The notes under the pieces were generated by a model. That model did no database searches. It was not told the DNA's origin and saw only the letters and a program-made list of their open reading frames with translations. Below, piece after piece: positions 1 to 7,621 of a DNA stretch of 25,001 nucleotides. Both the position numbers and the translations under genes were made by a program. Positions within the stretch are counted from its first letter, which is position 1, and every line of letters starts with the position of its first letter. This DNA is from CAISDA01 sp050258555 (GTDB taxonomy: Bacteria > Bacteroidota > Ignavibacteria > UBA10030 > UBA8401). The stretch is taken from positions 1 through 25,001 of the forward strand of contig JBLMZA010000033.1 of NCBI GenBank assembly GCA_050258555.1, in the 5' to 3' direction.

Positions 1-1411
1 TGAAGTTCTCTTCGTTCTGCATGTTCACGCGGAACATCACCGCGATCGAATCCTGCGACGGCGTATACGGCTTCCAGAACTGCGCCTGCTGATTCGGCGA
101 ACCGTTCACGAATTCCAGCGCAATCGTCGTGTCGTTCTGTCCCACGACGAGCTGACGGTTGCCGTTGCCCCACTGGTTGATGTCGTTCTCCCAGCCCGTG
201 CCCGCTGCGGCGTTCGTCTTCGTCACATACTTGTAACCGAATGTTTCACCCACCGGGAAGCCGGCGCTGTACTGCCAGTAGTCACCGCCGATGTTCGTCA
301 TGTTGCCCTGCGTATCATCACCCCATGTGAGCGAGGCCGATCCGCCGCGCACCTGCACGATGCTGTTCGGCTTCAGCGTATCGGGAACGGTGGCGATGTT
401 GGCAAGGAACGTCACCTTCACGCTCGGCGTCTTGAACTTGTATGCGCCGAACGAGTTGTTGGTGGCCAGAGCGTAAATCGTGCTGTCGGCCGCGCTCCAC
501 TCCATGTCGCCCGTGCCATTCGGATTGGCTGTCGAGCCGAGTCCCGGCGTCATGGCCGCGATAAAGGCATTGCTTCCGCCCTTCGTCACATCGACCACGT
601 AGCCGCGCTGCGGGAAGACGGTCGAGTTCGTGACAAGCACATACTTGTGATTGTAGAAGTTCACATACTTCACCGTGGCCCAAGCCGACGGCACGACGCC
701 CGTGTTCACCGTATCGGTGATTGCGCCGGTCGTATCCATGCGGACAAGCGGCATGCCGGGTTTGTTGATCCAGAAGGGTCCCCAGCCGTTTGTCTCGGGA
801 CCGATGCTGAGCACGCCCGTATAAGTCGAAGGCAGCGTCAACGTCTTGACCAGTGTCGTCGTCGAGTCGTTGACGTACTTCAACACCTGAAGCTTCGAGC
901 CGGCTGCGTTGCCGCTCACATAGACATAGGTGTTCGCGCCGGTGCCGACGACCGTCAGAGCATCGCCCTGGCGTGACGCGGTCACGGAATCCTTGAAGAC
1001 GACCTTCGGAGCCGCCGATTCATTCGCCCACATGTACAGCTTGAACGGGTTGGCGGCGCTTGTCGTCGTCTGCAGATTGCCGAGGAAGATCTTGCCGTCC
1101 TGCGACACGCCTGCGATGTTGAGGTTATAGATTCCGCCGCTGACGCCGGTCATATCCATCTTGCCGAGCGAATCGCCTGTCGCGGCATTGATGATGACGA
1201 TGTTGCTGCCGGCATCTTTGCTGACGACAAGGAGGTGCTTCGTCACGGGATTGTACACGGCGCTGCGCACACCGTGGCCGGTTTTCGTAAACCATGCCGC
1301 CCCGGATGTATCGCTCCAGACCTTCGGAAGGACCTGCTGCGCGTGTGCACTCGCTTCGATCAGAAGCAATGCACTGATGAGAAGAAGCAAGAGATTGTAT
1401 TTCTTTTGCAT
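1..1411 (-). CDS. Secreted protein with starch-binding-like beta modules, partial (C-terminus off the left edge)
   Basis: Reading the minus strand from ATG at 1411 gives 470 open codons to the window edge with no stop, so the gene is incomplete. It begins with a classic signal peptide: MQKK, a Leu/Ile-rich core, then SAHAQ with likely cleavage near residue 25. Residues 26 to about 325 are rich in Gly, Thr, Asn and short beta-type segments; I cannot assign this part to a family, although repeat blades of a propeller are possible. Residues about 329-440 look like an E-set/CBM20-like module (VTFLANI, a central SLTWGD, GDYWQYS, FGYKYV, GWEND, then a beta-rich end). A second copy appears to begin near residue 458 (VMFRVNMQN). 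AGGAGA lies 7 nt before the ATG. Such modular secreted proteins in this group often end in a sorting domain, but that end is not visible. It is probably extracellular or surface-bound; the substrate is unknown. Confidence 0.85.
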   Translation of the reverse strand, partial: MQKKYNLLLLLISALLLIEASAHAQQVLPKVWSDTSGAAWFTKTGHGVRSAVYNPVTKHLLVVSKDAGSNIVIINAATGDSLGKMDMTGVSGGIYNLNIAGVSQDGKIFLGNLQTTTSAANPFKLYMWANESAAPKVVFKDSVTASRQGDALTVVGTGANTYVYVSGNAAGSKLQVLKYVNDSTTTLVKTLTLPSTYTGVLSIGPETNGWGPFWINKPGMPLVRMDTTGAITDTVNTGVVPSAWATVKYVNFYNHKYVLVTNSTVFPQRGYVVDVTKGGSNAFIAAMTPGLGSTANPNGTGDMEWSAADSTIYALATNNSFGAYKFKTPSVKVTFLANIATVPDTLKPNSIVQVRGGSASLTWGDDTQGNMTNIGGDYWQYSAGFPVGETFGYKYVTKTNAAAGTGWENDINQWGNGNRQLVVGQNDTTIALEFVNGSPNQQAQFWKPYTPSQDSIAVMFRVNMQNEENF

Positions 1412-1777
1412 CTTTTATCTCCTATGTGATTGATTGAGGTATGGAAAATTTTTCAGTTGTGAAAATCTTCCTGAATTGTATGATGGATGTGTCTCAACAA
1501 ATCCATATCATGGCGTCCTGTACCGCCTGCAGCGTCAACGCCGTGGAAGGGTTTCCATGAAAATAGACGAATTTGTTCTCAGAGTCAAGTCCGCCGCACG
1601 ACATTTTTTTCCCGTTTTTCCCCCTGGAACCCCTTCCGGTGCGCCTTCGTCTATACCATCGGACGGCGGCCATAGGACCGCATTATTTCGACAGATACGG
1701 CGGAAACGGTTGACACTCTCCTCTTTCATCCGTAATTTTGTGCAACACAATTTTTATTCCCGGAGGAGTATTTACAC
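1412..1777. other. Divergent intergenic region between the secreted-protein gene and serA
   Basis: This 366-base gap lies between two diverging genes. The right end holds the serA promoter and ribosome binding site. The left end holds only the ribosome binding site of the secreted-protein gene; I found no convincing promoter for it. The middle is T- and C-rich with short pyrimidine tracts and no clear hairpin or RNA gene. An open frame starting at 1559 exists, but it would run through the serA promoter and has no recognisable protein character. Confidence 0.6.
1710..1740 (+). promoter_or_regulatory. serA operon promoter, Bacteroidota type
   Basis: TTGACA at 1710-1715 is followed after 17 bases by TAATTTTG at 1733-1740. 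This fits the Bacteroidota primary-sigma consensus (TTG near -33 and TAnnTTTG near -7, about 20 bases apart) and also a sigma-70 -35 box with normal spacing. Transcription would start near 1747, giving a leader of about 30 bases. GGAGGAG at 1762-1768, nine bases before the ATG, is the serA ribosome binding site. Confidence 0.75.
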
Positions 1778-2977
1778 ATGAATGTCCTGATTGCAGATTC
1801 GCTTCCACAGCCCTATATCGACGCCGTCGCTTCACTGGGTGTAACTGTACGCTATGATCCCAAATTGAAGGCCGACGATCTTCCCGATGCCATCGGAGAT
1901 GCCGGCATCCTCGTGGTCCGCTCGACCGTCGTCAACCAGGCCTGCATCTCGAAGGCCTCCCATCTCTCGCTCATCATCCGCGCCGGAGCGGGCGTCAACA
2001 ATATCGACATGAAGGCGGCAAACGCCCGCGGCATCTACGTCTCGAACTGTCCTGGTAAGAATTCCATCGCCGTGGCCGAACTGACCATGGGACTGCTTCT
2101 GGCGCTGGACCGCCGGATCGTCGATAACGTGAACGACCTGCGCGTCGGCAAATGGAATAAAAACGAATATTCGAAAGCCGACGGCCTCTACGGCAAGACG
2201 ATCGGCATCATCGGGACCGGACAGATCGGCAAGGAAGTGATCGCGCGCGCGCACGCATTCGGCCTGCGCGTCATCGCCTGGTCGCGTTCGCTCCGGCCCG
2301 AAAAAGCCGAAGCGCTCAACGCCGCATTTGCACCGTCGATCGAGGCGCTGGTCCCCCAATGCGACATCATCTCGATCCATCTCGCCCTCAAGCCCGAAAC
2401 GAAACAGATCATCAGCCGCGACATCATTTCCCGCATGCGGCAGGGTGCGATCCTATTGAACACATCGCGCTGGGAAGTGGTCGACGAGGAAGCGCTCTAT
2501 GAAGCTGCCGCTGCGGGCCGGATCCGCGTCGGCACCGACGTCTTTTCCGGCGAACCGGAAGACAAGTCCTCCCCCTTCACGAACAAGCTCGGGATGCTTC
2601 CCAACGTCTACGGCACGCACCATATCGGCGCGTCGACGGAACAGGCGCAAAACGCGGTGGCCGCCGAAGTCGTCTCGATCATCAAGGAATACCGCGACCT
2701 CGGGACGGTGCGCAACTGGGTCAACCGCGCAAAGACGACCGCCGCAAAGTGGCAGCTGGTCGTGCGGCACTACGACAAGCCCGGCGTGCTTGCCAACGTG
2801 CTCGAACAGCTGAAGTCCGCGCACATCAACGTGCAGGAAATCGAGAATGTCATTTTCGAGGGACAGCAGACCGCGTGCTGCACGCTGCGCCTGGATGCCG
2901 AACCTGCGGCGGACGTTGTGACGCGCATACAGAACAAGTATGATGAAGTGATCCAGGCCTCGCTCGTGTCGCTGTGA
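1778..2977 (+). CDS. serA: D-3-phosphoglycerate dehydrogenase (SerA) with C-terminal ACT domain
   Basis: This 399-residue protein is a D-isomer-specific 2-hydroxyacid dehydrogenase. SerA oxidises 3-phosphoglycerate with NAD+ in the first step of serine synthesis in the cytoplasm. The nucleotide-binding motif GTGQIG is at 146-151, and RAGAGVNNID at 68-77 belongs to the substrate domain. The catalytic Arg-Glu-His set appears as R231, E259 and H282 (HHIGAST). Residues about 326-399 form an ACT domain, the usual site for serine feedback. The loop after R231 reads WEVVDE instead of the common GG-type loop, a position that varies in this phylum. The gene leads an operon with the GWxTD gene, pdxA and ftsE. 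Because pdxA follows closely, a role as 4-phosphoerythronate dehydrogenase (PdxB-like) in pyridoxal phosphate synthesis is a reasonable alternative or second function. Confidence 0.9.
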   Translation: MNVLIADSLPQPYIDAVASLGVTVRYDPKLKADDLPDAIGDAGILVVRSTVVNQACISKASHLSLIIRAGAGVNNIDMKAANARGIYVSNCPGKNSIAVAELTMGLLLALDRRIVDNVNDLRVGKWNKNEYSKADGLYGKTIGIIGTGQIGKEVIARAHAFGLRVIAWSRSLRPEKAEALNAAFAPSIEALVPQCDIISIHLALKPETKQIISRDIISRMRQGAILLNTSRWEVVDEEALYEAAAAGRIRVGTDVFSGEPEDKSSPFTNKLGMLPNVYGTHHIGASTEQAQNAVAAEVVSIIKEYRDLGTVRNWVNRAKTTAAKWQLVVRHYDKPGVLANVLEQLKSAHINVQEIENVIFEGQQTACCTLRLDAEPAADVVTRIQNKYDEVIQASLVSL

Positions 2978-3020
2978 CCGCATTCTTTCTTCTCAGACAC
3001 GGCACTTATAGGGAGTCTCT

Positions 3021-4367
3021 ATGAAACATAGAATGCTGATTGTTGCATTGTCCGCCTGCCTGTGCGCCGGCGCCTCTGCGCAGACAGAGGAGCATCGGCC
3101 GATCGGCGGGCCGGAGGACGCGCGCATGATGCGCGCGCAGGACGATATGGTTTCGTTCGAACCGTTCTGCCGGTCTGCCGGCCCGGACTCAGCCGTCGTC
3201 GACGTCCTGTTCCGCTTCCGGCGCGATGCGCTCGTCTTTATGCGCTCGCCGCAGCAGACATCGTTCGATGCGCGGGCGGAAGTGAGCATCGAGATCGTCG
3301 ACTCGGCCGGAGTTCCATCCGCACGGTTCATCCGCACGATCAGCCTTTCCTCCGAAGACAACTCGCCGGAGGTGCTTCGGCGCTCGGACGAGCAGGGCGT
3401 CGCGACATTTCATCTGAAGCGGGGCCGCTACATGGCGCTCTGCATGCTCACCGACCAGGATGCGGCGCATAAACAGTTTGCCCGGCGCATTCCGGTGATG
3501 ATTCCCCGCACCGGCTGGGTCTCCTCCGCTCTTCTTCTTGCGCGCGACACGGGCGCTTCGGTCATCACGCCGCAGAATCTCGGCGGCAATGCGGTCTTTT
3601 CGCAGCCGCTCTATGCTGTCGCCGGCATTCCCGCGCGATACCGATCGCTCCGCGCGGTCTATTCGCTGGACGCCATGAAGCCGGAGGACGAGGATGCGGA
3701 GCCGGTGAAGAAAGATACCGCGGTCACGGTCCGGATCATTCCCCATGCCGCGCTCGTGCCCGAACGCGACTCCGTGCGCGGAGTCTTCTATCGGATCGAG
3801 CCCGACACAAGCACGAGTCTTGTCGTTGTGCCGCTTGGCGGCGAAGAGCTGGCGCAGGGCCGGTACATGCTGCGCATGAAGTTCGATGCATCGGGCGACA
3901 CGGCCTCGCTGCATTCGGCGTTCGCCATGCGGTGGCGCGACATGCCGCAGTCGCTGCGCGACCTCGATTTCGCCACGGCGGCGATGAAGTACATCACCAC
4001 CGAAGATCAGTACGACGAGCTCACGAGCGGACGCCGCTCGAAACGCATCGCCGCCTTCGACGCCTTCTGGAAGAAACAGGATCCGACGCCCGGCACGGCC
4101 TACAACGAGCGGCTGGCGGAATACTTCCGGCGCGTCGACTATGCGTTCCAGAATTTCCGCACGCTCAAGGAGGAGAACGGCGTCTTCACCGACCGCGGAA
4201 AAATCTTCATTCTCTACGGCGCGCCGGGCGCGACCGAGCGGTCGCTCTCGCCGTCGAATGCGCCGCGCGAAGTATGGCGCTACCCTGCGCTGAACAAGCT
4301 GTTCACGTTCGAAGACCCAAGCAGACAAGGAAATTACAAACTCATTCCATCATCGGATCATCAATGA
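3021..4367 (+). CDS. GWxTD domain-containing secreted protein
   Basis: This 448-residue protein starts with a signal peptide (MKHRMLIVALSACLCAGASA, cleavage before Q21). The middle is a beta-rich segment without obvious repeats. The last ~125 residues match the GWxTD domain: a helical part with FWKK and YFRRVDYA, then GVFTDRGKIFILYGAPG near residues 386-402, then EVWRYP. In the name-giving motif the Trp is replaced by Val. The family is common in Bacteroidota, Ignavibacteriota and relatives, and its function is unknown. The start is supported by GGGAG five bases before the ATG. The gene lies 43 bases after serA, and its TGA overlaps the pdxA ATG in ATGA, so it is co-translated with metabolic genes. 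It is probably periplasmic or outer-membrane associated. Confidence 0.85.
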   Translation: MKHRMLIVALSACLCAGASAQTEEHRPIGGPEDARMMRAQDDMVSFEPFCRSAGPDSAVVDVLFRFRRDALVFMRSPQQTSFDARAEVSIEIVDSAGVPSARFIRTISLSSEDNSPEVLRRSDEQGVATFHLKRGRYMALCMLTDQDAAHKQFARRIPVMIPRTGWVSSALLLARDTGASVITPQNLGGNAVFSQPLYAVAGIPARYRSLRAVYSLDAMKPEDEDAEPVKKDTAVTVRIIPHAALVPERDSVRGVFYRIEPDTSTSLVVVPLGGEELAQGRYMLRMKFDASGDTASLHSAFAMRWRDMPQSLRDLDFATAAMKYITTEDQYDELTSGRRSKRIAAFDAFWKKQDPTPGTAYNERLAEYFRRVDYAFQNFRTLKEENGVFTDRGKIFILYGAPGATERSLSPSNAPREVWRYPALNKLFTFEDPSRQGNYKLIPSSDHQ

Positions 4368-5359
4368 AATATACACTCGCTTTCACCATCGGAGACTTTA
4401 ACGGAATCGGTCCCGAGATCATCCTCAAAAGCATCACCCATGCGTCGTTCAATCCCGATATACAGCCCGTGCTTCTCGGCTCCGCCGAGATCTTCGACTA
4501 CTACGCACAGCGGCTGAAGCTTCCGCTGAAATTCGAGCGCGTCGAATCCGTTCCCTCCAAGACGCAGCCCGACGTCATCCCGGTGATCGATACGTTCCCG
4601 GTGAGCGTCAAGAATATACAGATAGGCAAGATCGCGCCCGACGCCGGCAAGTGCGCCGGTACGGCGATCGAACGCGCCGTGCAGCTCTGCCTGAAGGATC
4701 AGGCCGACGGCATCGTCACCGCCCCGGTCTCGAAGGAAGCGCTGCACTATGCGGGGTATAATTTTCCCGGACAGACGGAAATGCTGGCGATGTTCAGCCG
4801 ATCCTCGCGCGTGACGATGATGCTCATCGCAAAGAATGTGCGCGTGGGACTGGTGACGATTCATGTGCCGATCGCCGATGTCGCCCAGAACATCTTCCAG
4901 GAGCGGATCATCGAGAAGCTCGAGACGATCAACGAGTCGCTGAAAAACGATTTCGCCATCGGGACGCCGTCCATTGCCGTGCTCGGGCTCAATCCCCATG
5001 CCGGTGAGAACGGCACCATCGGACGCGAGGAGAAAGAGATCATCATTCCCGCCATTGCCAAGGCTCGGCTGCGCGGCATCTCGGCCGAAGGTCCCTTCGC
5101 CGCCGACGGTTTCTTCGGAACGAAGAAGGAGAAGAAGTTCGACGCGGTGCTTGCGATGTATCACGACCAGGGACTCATTCCGCTGAAGATGACGGGATTC
5201 CATGAAGGGGTCAATTTTTCCGCCGGACTGAAGATCGTCCGCACTTCTCCCGACCATGGAACGGCATTCGATCTTGCAGGCAAGGGCAAGGCGAATCCTC
5301 AGAGCATGCTCTCCGCGGTCAGCTGCGCGTGCACGATCATTTCCAACAGAAAGAAATAA
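4364..5359 (+). CDS. pdxA: 4-hydroxythreonine-4-phosphate dehydrogenase (PdxA)
   Basis: PdxA oxidises 4-phosphohydroxy-L-threonine with NAD(P)+; the product then condenses with deoxyxylulose phosphate to form pyridoxine phosphate. The protein has 331 residues, the usual family length. The N-terminal motif is GDFNGIGPE at 10-18, where most members read GDPxGIGPE. The three metal-ligand histidines are present: H167 (IHVPI), H212 (LNPHAGEN) and H267 (MYHDQG). The frame stays open far upstream, but the ATG at 4364, which overlaps the previous stop as ATGA, is the right start because the family N-terminus (YTLAFTIGD) begins there. Only four bases separate it from ftsE. The protein is cytoplasmic and acts as a dimer in known members. 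Confidence 0.95.
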   Translation: MKYTLAFTIGDFNGIGPEIILKSITHASFNPDIQPVLLGSAEIFDYYAQRLKLPLKFERVESVPSKTQPDVIPVIDTFPVSVKNIQIGKIAPDAGKCAGTAIERAVQLCLKDQADGIVTAPVSKEALHYAGYNFPGQTEMLAMFSRSSRVTMMLIAKNVRVGLVTIHVPIADVAQNIFQERIIEKLETINESLKNDFAIGTPSIAVLGLNPHAGENGTIGREEKEIIIPAIAKARLRGISAEGPFAADGFFGTKKEKKFDAVLAMYHDQGLIPLKMTGFHEGVNFSAGLKIVRTSPDHGTAFDLAGKGKANPQSMLSAVSCACTIISNRKK

Positions 5360-5363
5360 TCCC

Positions 5364-6029
<666 letters not shown>

Positions 6030-6070
6030 CACCAGGTCGCCGTCCGTCACAAAGGCGGGCATGAAATGAA

Positions 6071-6115
6071 AAGAGGCCGATACTCTTTCTGCGGAGTATC
6101 GGCCTCTTCGTTTTA
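6071..6115. terminator. Bidirectional intrinsic terminator between ftsE and the NifU gene
   Basis: A perfect 15-base inverted repeat (AAGAGGCCGATACTC at 6071-6085 and its complement at 6094-6108) encloses an 8-base loop. The plus strand continues with CGTTTTAT. The minus strand continues with TTCATTTC after the stem. It sits between the converging ftsE and NifU genes and can serve both. Confidence 0.9.
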
Positions 6116-6130
6116 TATCGACGGCTGCTG

Positions 6131-6385
6131 TCAGGAATGCGCTTCGGCCACCGCCTCGACGCGCTTGACCTCGGCGCTGTCGCGCATGAGCGCCCGCTCG
6201 ATGCCGGCGCGGAGCGTCATCACCGACATCGGACACCGGGCGCAGGCGCCGGTGAGCTTCACTTCAACGATGCCGTCCTCCCTCACGCGGACAAGCTCGA
6301 CGTCCCCTCCGTCTTCCTGAAGAAAATGGCGGATGCCGTTGAGCGATTTCCGTACCTGTTCCGTTACCGTTTCAAGATCCATCAT
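6131..6385 (-). CDS. NifU C-terminal-domain Fe-S cluster protein
   Basis: This 84-residue protein consists of one NifU C-terminal (Nfu) domain. FLQEDGGDVELV at 21-32 and the TGACARCP motif with C48 and C51 are diagnostic; two such CxxC motifs from a dimer bind a 4Fe-4S cluster that is passed to target enzymes. The gene starts with two adjacent ATG codons, and no strong ribosome binding site is visible. It lies 128 bases after mrp, another Fe-S carrier gene, on the same strand, so the two probably act together in cluster delivery. The gap holds a palindromic element that may influence its expression. Confidence 0.93.
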   Translation of the reverse strand: MMDLETVTEQVRKSLNGIRHFLQEDGGDVELVRVREDGIVEVKLTGACARCPMSVMTLRAGIERALMRDSAEVKRVEAVAEAHS

Positions 6386-6415
6386 GCTGGTCTGTTTCCG
6401 TTTTCAATTTTTCCA

Positions 6416-6501
6416 TGTGGGTCGATGCGCTGCATCGACCCCGGGGCGAAGCAACCCACAACCGCGCTTGACGCGCGTATCATTTCCGGCTTCGCCCCAC
6501 A
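6416..6501. repeat. REP-like multi-hairpin palindromic element
   Basis: The mrp-NifU gap is filled with nested inverted repeats. Hairpin 1 has GGGTCGATGC (6419-6428) against GCATCGACCC (6432-6441) around a 3-base loop. Hairpin 2 has GGGGCGAAGC (6443-6452) against GCTTCGCCCC (6489-6498). It encloses hairpin 3, CGCGC (6463-6467) against GCGCG (6473-6477). TGTGGG (6416-6421) and CCCACA (6496-6501) can close the whole element, in competition with the outer bases of the other stems. No T-tract follows, so it is not a normal terminator. The layout resembles REP/BIME-type intergenic repeats moved by RAYT transposases. I see no second copy in the window. Confidence 0.7.
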
Positions 6502-6513
6502 ACAACAGGTATC

Positions 6514-7599
6514 TTATGAATTTAAAGAGATCTCGACTTCAGGCGAGGCCGCCATCGCGAGATTGCTGATGCTCACCTGAGCGGCAAGCTGCCGGGCAAT
6601 ATCCATGATCGTCTTTGCCTGCGGGCTGTCGGGATCCGATTCCACGAGCGGACGGCCGGTGTCTCCGCCGACGCGCAGTTTCGTGTCGATGGGGATCTCT
6701 CCCAAAAACGGAATCTTCATCTCTTCGGCCGCGCGGCGTCCTCCGCCGGCATCGAAGATATTTTCGCGCTCGCCGCAATGCGAGCAGACAAAATAGCTCA
6801 TATTCTCGATGAGGCCGAGCATCGGCACGTTCACCTTCTGGAACATCGCCATGCCCTTGCGCGCATCGGCAAGCGAGATTTCCTGCGGCGTCGTCACGAT
6901 GACCGCGCCGGTCAGCGGGATCTGCTGAACGAGCGTCAGCTGAATGTCGCCCGTTCCCGGAGGAAGATCGAAGATGAGATAGTCGAGCTCTCCCCAGCTC
7001 ACATCGGAGATGAATTGCTTCACCGCGCCGCTGGCCATGGGTCCGCGCCAGATCACCGCCTGACTCGGATCGACAAGGAAGCCGATCGACATCACCTTAA
7101 CGCCGTATTTCTCGAGCGGAATGAGATGCTGATCGTGGATGCGCGGGCGATCCGTGATGTTCATCATGAGCGGAATGCTGGGACCGTAGATGTCGCAGTC
7201 GATCAGTCCGACGCGGGCGCCTTCCTTCGCAAGAGCGACGGCAAGATTCACGGCGACGGTCGATTTTCCGACGCCTCCCTTGCCGCTTGCCACGGCGATC
7301 GTGTTGCGCACGCCATAGAGCACTTGCGGCGTCGGCACCGCCTGGCGCGATGCGACGTTGGAAGTCATCGTGATGGAGATCTTTCCGCCGGTGAGTGTGC
7401 GCACGGCGGCTTCCGCCTGTCGCTTCAAATCATCCTTCACCGGACATGCCGGCGTGGTCAGCTCGATGTCGAACGAGACGTCGCTGCCGTCGATGACGAT
7501 ATTTTTGACGAATCCGAGGGAGACAATATTCCTGTGGAGGTCGGGATCATGTACCGCTTTCAGAACTTCGAGGACGTTTTCCTGATTCAGAGTTTTCAT
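6514..7599 (-). CDS. mrp: Mrp/NBP35-family Fe-S cluster carrier ATPase (ApbC)
   Basis: This 361-residue protein has two domains. Residues 1 to about 80 form a MIP18 (DUF59) domain with the conserved cysteine C52 in TPACPVK. From about residue 95 onward there is a P-loop ATPase: SGKGGVGKST at 105-114, DCDIYGPS at 134-141, FDLPPGTGD at 210-218 and IENMSYFVC at 264-272. C272 and C275 form the CxxC that holds a bridging 4Fe-4S cluster in the dimer. The protein assembles or carries Fe-S clusters to apo-enzymes in the cytoplasm. It lies 22 bases after the PPIase gene and before the NifU-domain gene. The ribosome binding site is weak and A-rich, as often in this phylum. Confidence 0.95.
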   Translation of the reverse strand: MKTLNQENVLEVLKAVHDPDLHRNIVSLGFVKNIVIDGSDVSFDIELTTPACPVKDDLKRQAEAAVRTLTGGKISITMTSNVASRQAVPTPQVLYGVRNTIAVASGKGGVGKSTVAVNLAVALAKEGARVGLIDCDIYGPSIPLMMNITDRPRIHDQHLIPLEKYGVKVMSIGFLVDPSQAVIWRGPMASGAVKQFISDVSWGELDYLIFDLPPGTGDIQLTLVQQIPLTGAVIVTTPQEISLADARKGMAMFQKVNVPMLGLIENMSYFVCSHCGERENIFDAGGGRRAAEEMKIPFLGEIPIDTKLRVGGDTGRPLVESDPDSPQAKTIMDIARQLAAQVSISNLAMAASPEVEISLNS

Positions 7600-7621
7600 T
7601 CGATTGTTTGGTTAATGCATG

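Noticed and set aside
1434..1781. A small plus-strand ORF (also from ATG 1559, 73 codons) before serA
   Set aside because: There is a weak GAAGGG before the ATG at 1559, but the frame runs through the serA promoter, ribosome binding site and start, and the translation is low in character.
3189..4328. A 379-codon minus-strand frame opposite the GWxTD gene
   Set aside because: The plus-strand protein has a signal peptide, ribosome binding site and a family domain; the antisense product is Arg-rich without motifs.
3932..4363. N-terminal extension of pdxA
   Set aside because: The frame is open upstream, but this part is in another frame of the GWxTD gene, is Arg/His-rich, and PdxA proteins begin at the ATG 4364 equivalent.
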